From Faecalimonas umbilicata (lineage in GTDB: Bacteria > Bacillota > Clostridia > Lachnospirales > Lachnospiraceae): a stretch of DNA of 64,000 nucleotides. The notes below the pieces were generated by a model, which was not told the origin of the DNA, did not search any database, and saw only the letters and a list, made by a program, of their open reading frames with translations. Positions within the stretch are counted from its first letter, which is position 1. The number at the start of each line of letters is the position of its first letter. Location of the stretch: NCBI RefSeq assembly GCF_004346095.1, contig NZ_SLZV01000008.1, positions 1 to 64,000 on the forward strand, in the 5' to 3' direction. This document shows, in pieces, positions 16,890-26,722 of this stretch. Both the position numbers and the translations under genes were made by a program.

Positions 16890-17651
16890 ATGAACAAAAC
16901 ACAAAAGAAACTCGTCACTTTATCAACCATACTTGCCATCGGTTTTGGTATTTATCCCGCCGCAAATGCAATGCACATTATGGAAGGCTATCTTCCAGTT
17001 ACTTATTGCATCGCATGGGGCATTCTCTGTATTCCATTTCTGATCGCAGGATTCTTCTCTCTGAAGAAAACAATTCAGGAACACCGGAAGACTCTGATCC
17101 TTTTAGCAATGGCAGGAGCTTACGCCTTTGTTTTATCTGCGCTGAAAATTCCATCTGTCACAGGAAGCAGCTCTCATATGACAGGAACAGGACTTGGTGC
17201 GATCTTGTTCGGACCATGTGCCACCGGAATTTTAGGACTGATCGTCCTCCTATTTCAGGCAGTACTTCTCGCTCACGGAGGTCTTACGACACTTGGAGCA
17301 AATACATTTTCCATGGCAATCGCCGGTCCGCTTCTGACATTTGGAATCTATAAGCTCTGTCAGAAATTAAAACTGAATCGAATGGTCACAATCTTTCTTG
17401 CGGCCTCTCTCGGCGATTTATTTACTTATTGTATTACAAGCTTCCAGCTCGCTCTCGCCTACCCTTCCGAAGTCGGTGGATTTTCCGCTTCTTTAGTGAA
17501 GTTCATGGGGATCTTTGCAGCGACTCAGGTGCCGCTTGCAATCATCGAAGGACTTCTGACGGTTGTCGTTATCATGAGTCTGGAATCTTACGCAAAATCC
17601 GAATTATCTGCACTTGGATACTTCAAAGGAGGTGCTGCAAATGTCAAGTAA
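16890..17651 (+). CDS. cbiM: Cobalt ECF transporter substrate-specific component CbiM
   Basis: Membrane S-component that captures Co2+ for the energy-coupling-factor importer. At 253 aa it has an N-terminal signal-like segment and then [17 protein letters not shown]. The His two residues into the mature start (Met-His) is the known metal-binding hallmark of CbiM. Several further membrane helices and [18 protein letters not shown], a conserved CbiM stretch, follow. AGGAGG precedes the ATG. It is the first gene of cbiMNQOK behind a cobalamin riboswitch and overlaps cbiN by 11 bases. Confidence 0.95.
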   Translation: MNKTQKKLVTLSTILAIGFGIYPAANAMHIMEGYLPVTYCIAWGILCIPFLIAGFFSLKKTIQEHRKTLILLAMAGAYAFVLSALKIPSVTGSSSHMTGTGLGAILFGPCATGILGLIVLLFQAVLLAHGGLTTLGANTFSMAIAGPLLTFGIYKLCQKLKLNRMVTIFLAASLGDLFTYCITSFQLALAYPSEVGGFSASLVKFMGIFAATQVPLAIIEGLLTVVVIMSLESYAKSELSALGYFKGGAANVK

Positions 17652-17958
17652 AGCAAAATCTATCATTATTTTATTACTGCTCTGCGTACTGATTGCCGTA
17701 ATCCCGCTTACGATGAGCAAAAATAAAGGTTCTGAATTTGGCGGTGCAGACGGCGAAGCAGAAACTGCCATCACAGAAATCAACCCAGATTATGAAGCAT
17801 GGGCTTCCCCGATTCTGGAGCCACCGGGAGGTGAGACAGAAAGTCTTCTGTTCTGTCTTCAGGCCGGGCTTGGTGCAGGAGTCTTTGGATATCTGCTCGG
17901 TGTTCTGAGAGAACGTGCAAAACACGAATCCAAAGCAGAATCTCAACCTGCAAAATAA
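17641..17958 (+). CDS. cbiN: Cobalt ECF transporter accessory component CbiN
   Basis: A 105-aa protein with two membrane helices, residues about 5-25 and 70-92. Between them is an extracytoplasmic loop containing FGGADGEAE and a [15 protein letters not shown] stretch, as in CbiN. It assists CbiM in metal loading. The ATG at 17641 is inside the cbiM end and is preceded by AAAGGAGG; a longer in-frame start at 17614 would lie wholly within cbiM and is not favoured. Confidence 0.92.
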   Translation: MSSKAKSIIILLLLCVLIAVIPLTMSKNKGSEFGGADGEAETAITEINPDYEAWASPILEPPGGETESLLFCLQAGLGAGVFGYLLGVLRERAKHESKAESQPAK

Positions 17959-18014
17959 AGACGGACGACCGTTTTTTATTTCCTATATTATCATTTTCCC
18001 GGAAAGGACTGTCT

Positions 18015-18785
18015 ATGTTTGAAATCGACACACTTTGTTATCATTCAAAACTAAGAGAGAAAAATGCAGAGATAAAATTTGCTTTCACCGTGCTGACACT
18101 GTTCATCTGTGTCTGGAACCGCTCCATTGTGATCGCAGCGATCGTCTTTGCAACTACCGGATTTTTGACCGTATGTGTGGGTGGCATTCCTGCTGCCCGC
18201 TACATACGGCTTTTATGTATTCCGTTTTTCTTCCTTCTTTTGAGTACTTTGACAGTGGTCATTAATTTTTCAAAGACACCATTGTCAGGATATGCGATCT
18301 GCCTCGGAACTTTTTACATCACAGCCGGAAAGGATACGATTCTCTTTGCCGTTCAGATTTTCTGCACCGCATTCGGATCTGTGTCCTGCCTTTATTTTTT
18401 ATCACTTTCCACACCGATGACTGATTTGATCGCCGTTTTAGAAAGACTGTACTGCCCTTCTCTGTTCATCGAACTGATGCTTTTGATCTATCGATTTCTC
18501 TTTGTTCTCGCCGAGCTTGCCTCTTCTATTTCCACAGCCCAGAAGGCACGGCTTGGCAACCGGAATTTTCGCACTTCCTTTTCTTCTTTCGGTGCACTTT
18601 TATCCGTTCTGTTCATCCGTGCCATTCAGAAATCGGGCAGGCTGTATGATGCTATGGAATCACGCTGCTATGATGGAACAATTCGTGTTCTCCATCAACA
18701 GTATCCTGTTAAGAGAAAGGAACTCTTTCTTTGCATCGGTTACGAACTATTGTTACTCTACTTTTCATGGAAAGGACTGCCATAA
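18015..18785 (+). CDS. cbiQ: Cobalt ECF transporter T component CbiQ
   Basis: Transmembrane coupling subunit of 256 aa that links CbiM/CbiN to the ATPase. It has about five hydrophobic helices. The coupling helix carries ESRCYDG near residue 215, a version of the conserved AxRxRG-type motif of T components. GGAAAGGA precedes the ATG. It overlaps the next gene by one base (TAATG). Confidence 0.92.
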   Translation: MFEIDTLCYHSKLREKNAEIKFAFTVLTLFICVWNRSIVIAAIVFATTGFLTVCVGGIPAARYIRLLCIPFFFLLLSTLTVVINFSKTPLSGYAICLGTFYITAGKDTILFAVQIFCTAFGSVSCLYFLSLSTPMTDLIAVLERLYCPSLFIELMLLIYRFLFVLAELASSISTAQKARLGNRNFRTSFSSFGALLSVLFIRAIQKSGRLYDAMESRCYDGTIRVLHQQYPVKRKELFLCIGYELLLLYFSWKGLP

Positions 18786-19654
18786 TGTCAGAAACGATTT
18801 TAGAAGCAAAACATTTATATTTCTCTTATGACAACGATCAGACACATTCTCTCAATGATTTTTCATTGAAAATTGAAAAAGGGAAGAAAATTGCAGTGAT
18901 GGGATCTAACGGTTCCGGCAAATCTACCTTTTTCCTCTGCTGCAACGGAATCCACCGCCCTTCTTCCGGAAATCTGTTTTTTCACGGAAAAGAAATCGGT
19001 TATTCCCGCAGAGAGCTTCTGGAACTGAGGAGTAACATCGGTATCGTCTTTCAGGATCCGGATAACCAACTCTTTTCCGCCAGTGTCTATGAAGAGATTT
19101 CCTTTGGAATTTTAAATCTCGGGGTTTCAAAAGATACAGCCAGACAGGCGGTCTCCAATATCATTTCCAAATTGGAGATCACACCATTTCAGGAGAAACC
19201 GACCCATGCACTGAGCGGTGGACAAAAAAAGCAGGTTGCTATTGCAGATATTCTTGTTATGCAGCCGGAAATTCTGATCCTCGATGAACCTGCCGCTTCT
19301 CTTGACCCGAAACATACCGATATTGTGCGGGCATTGATCGATCAACTTAGCGACAATGATATGACGATTTTAATTGCCACTCATGATGCCGACTACGCAT
19401 TTGCCTGGGCAGATGAAGTGGTTCTGATCCACGAAGGCAGTGTTTTAAAAAGCGGGACACCGCTTGATGTTTTTTCAGACACAGAAGCACTGGCACGGAC
19501 CAACTTAAGACCGCCATCGGTCCTTCCGCTTTTTCAGACACTGTGCAGGAAGCATATTTTATCAAAAGAACTTCCTGTCCCAAGAACTTTAACAGAACTT
19601 GAACAACGACTGGAAGCATTACCCGATGATGCAAAAAAAGCATCCAGTAAATAA
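18785..19654 (+). CDS. cbiO: Cobalt ECF transporter ATPase CbiO
   Basis: ABC ATPase of 289 aa that powers cobalt uptake. The Walker A motif is GSNGSGKST, the Q-loop is in VFQDPDNQLFS, the signature is LSGGQKKQVAIA, Walker B is ILILDEPAASLDP and the switch His is in LIATHDADYA. The ATG at 18785 overlaps the cbiQ stop. A longer in-frame reading from 18731 lies inside cbiQ and is not favoured. Confidence 0.94.
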   Translation: MSETILEAKHLYFSYDNDQTHSLNDFSLKIEKGKKIAVMGSNGSGKSTFFLCCNGIHRPSSGNLFFHGKEIGYSRRELLELRSNIGIVFQDPDNQLFSASVYEEISFGILNLGVSKDTARQAVSNIISKLEITPFQEKPTHALSGGQKKQVAIADILVMQPEILILDEPAASLDPKHTDIVRALIDQLSDNDMTILIATHDADYAFAWADEVVLIHEGSVLKSGTPLDVFSDTEALARTNLRPPSVLPLFQTLCRKHILSKELPVPRTLTELEQRLEALPDDAKKASSK

Positions 19655-19707
19655 ACAATCACCGAAAGCAAACCATATTTTCATCCATATAAAGTGAGGA
19701 CTGTATT

Positions 19708-20502
19708 ATGAATTTTATCGAAAAAAAAGCAATCCTTGTTGTCAGCTTTGGCACAAGTCATGAAAACACCCGCGCAGTTACGATCGATGCGATTGAATCT
19801 GAAATCGCATCCGCTTTTCCGGACTTTGCGATTTACCGTGCATGGACAAGTGGGATGATCATCAGAAAAATCCTGAAGCGTGACCATGTGAAAATCTTCA
19901 CCGTAAGCGAGGCGATGGAGCAGATGCGCGCAGATGGGATCACAGATGTCATTATCCAGCCAACCCATGTTATCAACGGAATTGAGAATGATCTGATGAA
20001 AGAGCATGCCCTCTCTTTCCGTGACGCTTTTCGCTCCATCCGGTTTGGGACTCCACTTCTGACAAGCGAAGCAGATAATCGGGCCGTGATCGCCGCAGTG
20101 ACCGAGACGTTCTCGTCTCTCTCCCCAAAAGATGCTCTCGTACTTATGGGACATGGAACTACGCATTATTCCAATGCAATCTATGCTGCTTTGGATTATC
20201 AATTCAAAGAGATGGGATATCCAAATATCTTTGTCGGAACAGTAGAAGCTTATCCCGATATGGATACGCTGCTGCGCCTCGTTGATCAAACTCACCCAGA
20301 GCAGATTTATCTTGCTCCTTTTATGATCGTTGCAGGGGATCATGCTGTAAACGATATGGCTGGAGAAGACGAAGAGTCCTGGCAATCACAATTTCAGTCA
20401 CTTGGATATCCGGTGACATGCATCTTAAAGGGACTTGGAGAATATGAAGCGATCCGTAAAATATTTCTCCAGCATATCGAAGATGCACTGGCAGAAGCAT
20501 AG
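19708..20502 (+). CDS. cbiK: Sirohydrochlorin cobaltochelatase CbiK
   Basis: Class II chelatase that inserts Co2+ into sirohydrochlorin (or factor II), the entry step of the anaerobic cobalamin route; cytoplasmic, 264 aa. VVSFGTSHENTR near the N-terminus and LMGHGTTHYSN near residue 148 are CbiK hallmarks, and the His in GHGT is the catalytic metal ligand. VGTVEAYPD in the second half carries the partner region. It closes the cbiMNQO operon, so metal import and insertion are under one riboswitch. A convergent terminator follows. Confidence 0.94.
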   Translation: MNFIEKKAILVVSFGTSHENTRAVTIDAIESEIASAFPDFAIYRAWTSGMIIRKILKRDHVKIFTVSEAMEQMRADGITDVIIQPTHVINGIENDLMKEHALSFRDAFRSIRFGTPLLTSEADNRAVIAAVTETFSSLSPKDALVLMGHGTTHYSNAIYAALDYQFKEMGYPNIFVGTVEAYPDMDTLLRLVDQTHPEQIYLAPFMIVAGDHAVNDMAGEDEESWQSQFQSLGYPVTCILKGLGEYEAIRKIFLQHIEDALAEA

Positions 20503-20545
20503 GCCATTTTAGAGCTGTATACTCCCTGGTGATCTCAAATGCAAC

Positions 20546-20587
20546 ACACGCCTTGTAAGGCTGCTTTTCAGTCTATACAAGGCGTAT
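20546..20587. terminator. Bidirectional terminator between cbiK and cbiC
   Basis: ACGCCTTGTA (20548-20557) and TACAAGGCGT (20576-20585) pair perfectly between two convergent operon ends. The plus-strand side is followed by ATGTTTCTCTTT. Confidence 0.75.
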
Positions 20588-20595
20588 GTTTCTCT

Positions 20596-21237
20596 TTATT
20601 TTCCATCTCTCTCAATCATATACAACAGTGCATTGCAGATACAAGCTGCAATATTGCTTCCCCCTTTTCTTCCTCTCGCCACAATATATGGCACTCCAGC
20701 TTCCATAATCAGCTCTTTGGACTGCACCACATTGACAAAGCCTACCGGAACTCCAATGACCAATGACGGAGAAATTTTCTTTTCCTGAATCAATTCATAG
20801 AGGCGCACAAGCGCTGTCGGAGCATTCCCTACTGCAATGATCGGATGTCCTCCTAATTCTGCCGCCTTCTCCATGCTGACTACCGCACGTGTCTCTTTTC
20901 GCTCCTTGGCCGTAGCCGCCACGTCTTCCTCTGCCATAAAGCAATAGATTTCCCCTCCTAGTTTCTGCAAGATTTTTTTATTGACCCCTGCTTTTCCCAT
21001 GTTTGTGTCAGTGATGATCGCTTCTCCCCGCTTCAGCGCAGCGAGAGCTGTTTCCACCGCATGCTCTGAGAAGACCAGGTTGTCTGCGTAATCAAAATCT
21101 GCACTTGTGTGGATACATCTTTTAATGATCGGCTCGTGCAGTTTCGGAAAGCTACGCCCGCCCAGTTCTTCTCCTATGATTTCAAAACTTCTCTTTTCGA
21201 TTTGTGCCGGTTCTACTTTTTCTAATGCAATCTTCAT
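20596..21237 (-). CDS. cbiC: Cobalt-precorrin-8 methylmutase CbiC
   Basis: Moves the C11 methyl to C12 in cobalt-precorrin-8 to give cobyrinate; cytoplasmic, 213 aa. The catalytic His is at residue 43 in RCIHTSADFDY, the same position as in the well-studied CobH. IITDTNMGKAGVNKK and VGNAPTAL are further family motifs. AAAAGGAG precedes the ATG. It is the last gene of the sixteen-gene minus-strand operon. Confidence 0.95.
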   Translation of the reverse strand: MKIALEKVEPAQIEKRSFEIIGEELGGRSFPKLHEPIIKRCIHTSADFDYADNLVFSEHAVETALAALKRGEAIITDTNMGKAGVNKKILQKLGGEIYCFMAEEDVAATAKERKETRAVVSMEKAAELGGHPIIAVGNAPTALVRLYELIQEKKISPSLVIGVPVGFVNVVQSKELIMEAGVPYIVARGRKGGSNIAACICNALLYMIERDGK

Positions 21238-21268
21238 CGATATCTCCTTTTCTCAGTTTTGCCAGATT

Positions 21269-22798
21269 CTATATTCCTGTCTCCAAAATCTCATAGATTT
21301 TTTCCATATCCAGATGTGCACGCAATCCTTCTGCGAGAAGATTATACTGCGTTTCTTTAAAAGCTGCAAAATCCACTTGTTCCAAATCGGAAAGTGTAAT
21401 CCCCTTTTTCTCTGCAAGCGCTTCTAAGATTGCCGGCACAACACCTTCCCCATCGAAAATGCCATGCACATAAGTGCCATATACATTTTCTTTCCAGCAT
21501 CCATCTGCCTTCTCCCCTTCTTTTTCTAGTTGGAATGCTTCTCTTTTATGGGATGTTTCCTGTAATTTTGTCAGCGTCTGCCCTCGACATACGCTCTGTC
21601 CCATATGCACCTCATATCCATAAAGCGGAATTCCCGCAAGCCTTTTTAATGTTCCTCCCGGCATACTAAAGGTTCCTTCCACCCTAGTTCTTGTCTTTTC
21701 TGTGGAAAATACAGTATCCACCGGAAGCAGGCCCATCCCCTGGATCGTTCCTCCAGCCTCCATCTGCTCGGGATCTTTGATCGTCTCCCCAAGCATCTGA
21801 TATCCTCCGCAGATTCCGAAAATAACTGTCCCTTTTGCGTGTGCTTTTAAGATTGCTGCCTCCATACCGCTTTCCCTAAGCCATCTGAGATCTTCCATTG
21901 TATTCTTGCTGCCTGGCAGAATGATCAAATCCGGCTTCTGCAATTCTCTCACATGTTCCACATAGCGGACAGACGCTTCCTTTGCCACTTCCAACGCATT
22001 AAAATCTGTAAAATTGGAAATCCTCGGAAGACGGATCACGGCGATATCAATCTTTCCTGCCGCCTCTTTCATCCAAAACCGTTCAGTCAGACTGTCCTCA
22101 TCGTCTAACTGCACCTGCAGATACGGAGCAACTCCTACAACCGGAATCCCTCCTTTTTCTTCCAGCATCACGACACCCGGATCCAAAATCGTCTTATCTC
22201 CCCGGAATTTGTTGATGATCAGACCTTTGACCATCTGTTTTTCCTCTTCCTCTAACAAAAGAAGTGTCCCGAGAAGCTGTGCAAACACTCCTCCACGATC
22301 AATGTCTCCCACGAGAAGAACTGGCGCTTTGGCCAATTTTGCCATACCCATATTCACAATATCATCTTGTTTGAGATTGATCTCCGCCGGGCTTCCGGCA
22401 CCTTCGATTACGATGATATCATATTCTGCTTCCAATTTTTGATAGGCGCGCAGAATATCTGGGATCAGTTGTTTCTTATAAGCAAAATAATCTCTGGCCT
22501 TCATCGTACCGATCACTTCTCCATTTACGATGACCTGAGATCCCATATCGTTGGTCGGTTTTAAGAGAATCGGATTCATCCACACTGACGGCTCAATCCC
22601 TGCCGCTTCCGCCTGCATTACCTGTGCCCTTCCCATTTCCAGACCATCTTCTGTAATAAAGGAGTTCAGCGCCATGTTCTGTGATTTAAACGGCGCACAC
22701 CGGTATCCGTCCTGCCGAAAGATCCGACACAGCCCCGCCGCAATCAAACTCTTTCCTGCACTGGACATCGTGCCCTGTATCATAATTGCTTTTGCCAT
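21269..22798 (-). CDS. cbiP: Cobyric acid synthase CbiP/CobQ
   Basis: ATP-dependent amidation of side chains b, d, e and g of adenosylcobyrinate a,c-diamide with glutamine; 509 aa. The N-terminal half is a dethiobiotin-synthetase-like ATPase ([30 protein letters not shown]). The C-terminal half is a glutaminase with the nucleophile Cys in [12 protein letters not shown] and the partner His in [10 protein letters not shown]. The ATG follows GAAGGGAT, and the gene overlaps the end of cobD by 19 bases. Confidence 0.95.
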   Translation of the reverse strand: MAKAIMIQGTMSSAGKSLIAAGLCRIFRQDGYRCAPFKSQNMALNSFITEDGLEMGRAQVMQAEAAGIEPSVWMNPILLKPTNDMGSQVIVNGEVIGTMKARDYFAYKKQLIPDILRAYQKLEAEYDIIVIEGAGSPAEINLKQDDIVNMGMAKLAKAPVLLVGDIDRGGVFAQLLGTLLLLEEEEKQMVKGLIINKFRGDKTILDPGVVMLEEKGGIPVVGVAPYLQVQLDDEDSLTERFWMKEAAGKIDIAVIRLPRISNFTDFNALEVAKEASVRYVEHVRELQKPDLIILPGSKNTMEDLRWLRESGMEAAILKAHAKGTVIFGICGGYQMLGETIKDPEQMEAGGTIQGMGLLPVDTVFSTEKTRTRVEGTFSMPGGTLKRLAGIPLYGYEVHMGQSVCRGQTLTKLQETSHKREAFQLEKEGEKADGCWKENVYGTYVHGIFDGEGVVPAILEALAEKKGITLSDLEQVDFAAFKETQYNLLAEGLRAHLDMEKIYEILETGI

Positions 22799-23826
22799 CT
22801 TTCTATCCCTTCTATCAGCTTTTTATTTTCATTTCTCGTCCGCACTGCCACACGATAAAACCCTTCCGAGAGCCCTGGATAATTCTGACAATCCCGGATA
22901 AGAATCCCCTGCCTGCGGCATCCTTCACACATCCCTTTTTCTCCCCGAAAAAAAATATAGTTTGCCTCAGATGCGTAGCATTTCATCCCAAGCCGGATAA
23001 GTTCTTTTCTGAGATATGCCTTCTCCTCCCGAATCAACACTTTTGCTCTTCTTACATACGCATCCTCTTCCAATGCCGCAATTCCTGCCGCCTGAGCCGG
23101 AACTGAGACATTCCACGGCTGCACTGCCTGTTCCATTTTTTCTAGCAATTCCTTGTTTTGGCAAATTCCATACCCAAGCCGGAGCCCCGGAATTGCATAG
23201 CGCTTTGTGAATGCTTTGAGAAGAAACAAATTTGAGTATAACCCTGTCATTTCCTTTAATTCAAATGATTCCGCCTCCTCTACAAAATCGAGGAAACATT
23301 CATCTACAACTAAAAAAATCTGTTTCTCTTTACACCGGTTCAGAATCTGTATCAGAAGATCTCTCTCCGTCAAAACTCCGGTCGGATTGTTTGGGTTACA
23401 CAAAAATACCATATCTATCTCCCCGGTCAGCACCTGCAAAAAATCTTCTGTGAGCCGGAATCCATTTTCTTCTGATAGTGGGTAATAGAAAACTTCACAG
23501 CCTGCTGCCAGAAGCGCCTGCTCATACTCTGCAAATGTCGGCTGCGGCAGGAGCGCCCGCTTCGGTCTGAGACTGTATCCAAGCGCAAAGATCAACTCCG
23601 CCGCACCATTTCCAATGATCAGCGCCTCTTCTTCCATCTGCTCTGCCCATCCAAGCCTTTTTTTTAACTCTTTGCACTGCACATCCGGATAATGTGCGAT
23701 GTCATTTACACACGATGCCACCGCCTTTTTTACACTGTCCGGTGGCCCCAGCGGATTAATATTTGCCGAGAAATCGATACAATCCGGATTCCGGTAAACG
23801 TCTCCTCCGTGGATCAGTTTTCTCAT
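22780..23826 (-). CDS. cobD: Threonine-phosphate decarboxylase CobD
   Basis: PLP enzyme of 348 aa that decarboxylates O-phospho-L-threonine to aminopropanol phosphate, the linker that CbiB attaches. [13 protein letters not shown] near residue 20 is the CobD-type start, CNPNNPTGV is the fold-type I aminotransferase motif, and the PLP lysine is in [19 protein letters not shown]. It resembles HisC histidinol-phosphate aminotransferase, but the operon context points to CobD. GCAGGAG precedes the ATG. Confidence 0.92.
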   Translation of the reverse strand: MRKLIHGGDVYRNPDCIDFSANINPLGPPDSVKKAVASCVNDIAHYPDVQCKELKKRLGWAEQMEEEALIIGNGAAELIFALGYSLRPKRALLPQPTFAEYEQALLAAGCEVFYYPLSEENGFRLTEDFLQVLTGEIDMVFLCNPNNPTGVLTERDLLIQILNRCKEKQIFLVVDECFLDFVEEAESFELKEMTGLYSNLFLLKAFTKRYAIPGLRLGYGICQNKELLEKMEQAVQPWNVSVPAQAAGIAALEEDAYVRRAKVLIREEKAYLRKELIRLGMKCYASEANYIFFRGEKGMCEGCRRQGILIRDCQNYPGLSEGFYRVAVRTRNENKKLIEGIERWQKQL

Positions 23827-23881
23827 ATTCTCTTCTCCTGCCTTTCTTCTCTTGATACTTCCATCTCTTTTTCATGCTTTC

Positions 23882-24847
23882 TTACAGACAAATTCCTATA
23901 TACAGCATAGTAAATGCAAGCACTGCGATCACCGCTGTTCCATACAACATCTGATTTGCCCTCCGGATATCTTCTGCCTCTATCTTTCGTTTGTCATCTC
24001 CGATTGTCGGCTTTTCATATAATTTTCCAAAATACCATGCATTTCCCGCAAGCTGCACTCCAAGCGCCCCTGCCATGACAGCCTCTGTCTGAGCAGAATT
24101 CGGGCTGGCATGATTTCTTCTGTCTCTTCTGTAAATCCGGATCGCATCTTTCCAGTGATGCCCTTCTACCGCCGCCGCTGCAACCATAAACCATGCAGAC
24201 AGCCTTGCTGGAATATAGTTGACAAGATCATCCAGTTTGGCGGCGCAAGTTCCAAAATTTTTATATTTCTCATTTTTGTATCCAACCATAGAATCCATGG
24301 TATTGATTGCCTTATAAAAGTAAGCTCCCACACCTCCTGCAAGCATCATATAGAGCAGTGGCGCAATCACCCCATCGGAAGTATTTTCCGCAACTGTCTC
24401 TACCGCAGCTTTTGTGATTCCCTCCTCGGTAAGCGCGGCAGTATCTCGTCCCACAATCATCGAAACAGCCTTCCTCGCCCCCTCGACATCTTCTGCCTGT
24501 AATCGTTCATAGACCTTCATGCTTTCTGTTTTCAGAGATTTTGTCGCCAACATCTGCCAGCACATACACGATTCCAGGATAAATCCTGCTGCAGGATGCA
24601 AACGGTATGCGAGAAATAAAAGCCCTCCCGGAATCAGAACACACCCGCTCACAATGCAAAGTACAAGCACTCCTCCCGCCATCTGTTCCCCTCTTTTTGT
24701 CTTCGGGAACCACGCCCGCAGCCACTTCTCGCAGGCAGTGATGGCATTTCCGATCATACAGACCGGATGATACATCCATCTTGGATCACCAAGGCAAAGA
24801 TCCATAAGAAAACCTGTCAGTACCGCAGGTAAGATCCAATTTCCCAT
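23882..24847 (-). CDS. cbiB: Adenosylcobinamide-phosphate synthase CbiB
   Basis: Polytopic membrane protein of 321 aa that joins aminopropanol phosphate to adenosylcobyric acid. It starts with an AVLTGFLMDLCLGDPRW stretch typical of CbiB/CobD, and contains VETVAENTSDGVIAPL and HASPNSAQTEAVMAGALG, both family motifs. The ATG at 24847 follows AAAAGGAG. This start lies inside the 3' end of cobC, overlapping by 62 bases, which is long but is supported on both sides by clear family sequence. Confidence 0.94.
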   Translation of the reverse strand: MGNWILPAVLTGFLMDLCLGDPRWMYHPVCMIGNAITACEKWLRAWFPKTKRGEQMAGGVLVLCIVSGCVLIPGGLLFLAYRLHPAAGFILESCMCWQMLATKSLKTESMKVYERLQAEDVEGARKAVSMIVGRDTAALTEEGITKAAVETVAENTSDGVIAPLLYMMLAGGVGAYFYKAINTMDSMVGYKNEKYKNFGTCAAKLDDLVNYIPARLSAWFMVAAAAVEGHHWKDAIRIYRRDRRNHASPNSAQTEAVMAGALGVQLAGNAWYFGKLYEKPTIGDDKRKIEAEDIRRANQMLYGTAVIAVLAFTMLYIGICL

Positions 24848-25433
24848 TCTTTTCTAACTCCTTTTCTATATAAATAGAATATCCGCACAGATTTTTAACA
24901 TGCCATTCATAAAACGACTTTTCAAACGCTGTGACGGTCTCCATCAAATTCATAATCACACCACCGTGTGTCACGACAGCGGCAGACTTTTTTTGCTGCT
25001 CTTGGCAGACAGAAATCACTTTCTTCCAGCCCAAAAGACACCGACTGCGAAACCCCTCCCTGCTTTCTCCACCGGGAAAAGGAATCGTTGCATTGCTGTC
25101 GATCCACCTCTGATAAGCTTCTGTTTTGGACAGTTCTTCTGCATTTTTGCCTTCAAAGATCCCAAAATCACACTCTCTTAATTCTTCTATAATATAAATA
25201 TCCTGGTCGGGATATAAAATTTCTGCCGTCTCCACACAGCGCTTCAGCGGACTGGAAAACACAATCTCCGGCATCTCATACATACACTGTTCTGCCAGTT
25301 TTCTTCCTCTCTCACTAAGCGGTTCATCGGTGATCCCGATGTATCTGCGCTCCTCATTGCCCCTTGTCATTCCGTGGCGGACCAAATCGATCCGCATCGG
25401 TATTTTCTTCTGTTCTAAATTTCTTTCTTTCAT
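24786..25433 (-). CDS. cobC: Histidine phosphatase family protein, likely alpha-ribazole phosphatase CobC
   Basis: Removes the 5'-phosphate from alpha-ribazole phosphate or adenosylcobalamin 5'-phosphate; 215 aa. The phosphohistidine motif is LVRHGMTRGNEERRYIG near the N-terminus. The second catalytic His is in VTHGGVIMNL near residue 150, and DFGIFEGKN is the usual middle motif. Histidine phosphatases are broad, so the specific role comes from its place in the cobalamin operon. Its end overlaps the cbiB start by 62 bases. Confidence 0.87.
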   Translation of the reverse strand: MKERNLEQKKIPMRIDLVRHGMTRGNEERRYIGITDEPLSERGRKLAEQCMYEMPEIVFSSPLKRCVETAEILYPDQDIYIIEELRECDFGIFEGKNAEELSKTEAYQRWIDSNATIPFPGGESREGFRSRCLLGWKKVISVCQEQQKKSAAVVTHGGVIMNLMETVTAFEKSFYEWHVKNLCGYSIYIEKELEKNGKLDLTCGTDRFSYGSLPW

Positions 25434-25509
25434 ATTTCTCCATCAATTTACAAGGAATCTATCACTGTTTCTATTTGTCGTCTTGTGCGATTTCTATTTC
25501 CCTTCCATC

Positions 25510-25893
25510 TTATTTTAGTACAACCGGAATTCCACAGACAACCCGAGTGACCTCGTCGGCATGCTCAGCCAGCTCTGTACAGATTCTTCCGGTCAGCTCC
25601 CGCCAACTGCGGTCAAATGGATCGATCGGCACAATTCCATAACCGAGTTCATTTGTCACAAGAACAACCTGGGGATTTTCCTGCAAAAGCTTTGGAATCA
25701 GCTGTTCTCTTACATACTGCTCCTTTCCTTCCTGCAGCAGCCTGCGCAAATATAGATGAAAATCTACCATTCCTTCGCAGGAAAAAATTTCTTCCTCAGG
25801 GCAAATCTCCCCGTTTGCCCATTTTTGAATAGAGTCATGTTCTTCCGCATAGGCACGCTTTCCCTGATAAGCTCCTCCAATCACTAATTTCAT
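25510..25893 (-). CDS. Short CobU-like protein (half-size paralogue)
   Basis: A 127-aa relative of adenosylcobinamide kinase/guanylyltransferase (usual length about 180). It keeps a P-loop-like GGAYQGKRAYAEE at the N-terminus and a well-conserved C-terminal block, TNELGYGIVPIDP with RSWRELTGR and CGIPVVLK. The middle segment that carries the guanylylated His (the HR motif) in full-length CobU is missing. It is separated from a full-length paralogue by cobS only. AAAGGAGG precedes the ATG, so it is likely translated. It may form a complex with the other CobU, act as a kinase only, or be a decaying copy; the last is less likely because the reading frame is clean. Confidence 0.75.
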   Translation of the reverse strand: MKLVIGGAYQGKRAYAEEHDSIQKWANGEICPEEEIFSCEGMVDFHLYLRRLLQEGKEQYVREQLIPKLLQENPQVVLVTNELGYGIVPIDPFDRSWRELTGRICTELAEHADEVTRVVCGIPVVLK

Positions 25894-25925
25894 CTGCTCT
25901 GCCTCCTTTTATCTCTTCCATCGTT

Positions 25926-26717
25926 TTACCGGAAAATTCCTCCACCGATCACTGCCGACAACAGAATCCCCAGTTCACAGACTTGCAGAAACCATCCTGC
26001 CAGATCTCCGGTAATGCCGCCGAAATTTTTGACAGACATTTTATAATAGTAGAAAAATATCCCCCCGGCTGCCACAACAGCCAGAAGCCCTGAAAGTTTT
26101 CCGACCACAATCATCAGCACTGCAAGCATCACCAAATAGACGGCCATTGTATTTCGTACGATCTTCTTTTTTGCACGATCGGCAAACATCGCAGCAAGTC
26201 CGCTTCCTTTTGCCATCGGAAAAGTAACGATAGAAAGTCCGCTTAAGCTTCTTGACATCAAAAAACCAAGTCCGACTACCGGGATGAGCTCTGTCCGCAG
26301 ACTCGTCATTGCACCACAAGTCAAAATCAGATAGACGGCACACGAAAGAATCGCAAATGCACCGGCATGAGAGTCTTTCAAAATTTCCAGCCGCCGCTCC
26401 TTTTCCTGCCATGAGCTGAGCGCATCACACGTATCCAGAAACCCATCCATATGAATCCCTCCGGTCACAAAGATCGGAAGCACTGTCAAAATTGCCGCAT
26501 AAAACAATTCGTGATAATAGATTCCGCAACTTGCCAACCACTCTTTTGCATTCCACACTCCCGCAAAGAAAAGTCCGATCACTGCGCCGATCCATGGGAA
26601 GAAGCACATGACATACCGCATATTTTCCTCCGTCCAGTCGCTTTGTGGAACCGGAAGCTTTGAGTACATCGAGCATGCGATTTTAAAACTTTCATACAGT
26701 CTTTTTCCCTTTTCCAT
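25926..26717 (-). CDS. cobS: Adenosylcobinamide-GDP ribazoletransferase CobS
   Basis: Integral membrane enzyme of 263 aa that joins activated lower ligand (alpha-ribazole or its phosphate) to adenosylcobinamide-GDP, the last main step. The catalytic Asp-rich motif is GGIHMDGFLDTCDAL near residue 70. Several hydrophobic helices follow, ending in GDLAGWFLQVCELGILL. The ATG at 26717 follows GAAGGAG and lies five bases after the cobU stop; a longer in-frame start at 26759 has no such site. Confidence 0.93.
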   Translation of the reverse strand: MEKGKRLYESFKIACSMYSKLPVPQSDWTEENMRYVMCFFPWIGAVIGLFFAGVWNAKEWLASCGIYYHELFYAAILTVLPIFVTGGIHMDGFLDTCDALSSWQEKERRLEILKDSHAGAFAILSCAVYLILTCGAMTSLRTELIPVVGLGFLMSRSLSGLSIVTFPMAKGSGLAAMFADRAKKKIVRNTMAVYLVMLAVLMIVVGKLSGLLAVVAAGGIFFYYYKMSVKNFGGITGDLAGWFLQVCELGILLSAVIGGGIFR

Positions 26718-26722
26718 CTTCC

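Noticed and set aside
19681-20385. A 234-codon open frame opposite cbiK
   Set aside because: cbiK has complete family motifs on the plus strand; the opposite frame has none and would lie antisense to it.
22780-23826. Histidinol-phosphate aminotransferase (HisC)
   Set aside because: The fold is shared, but the gene sits between cbiB and cbiP and overlaps cbiP, and its N-terminal ANINPLGPP stretch is of CobD type.
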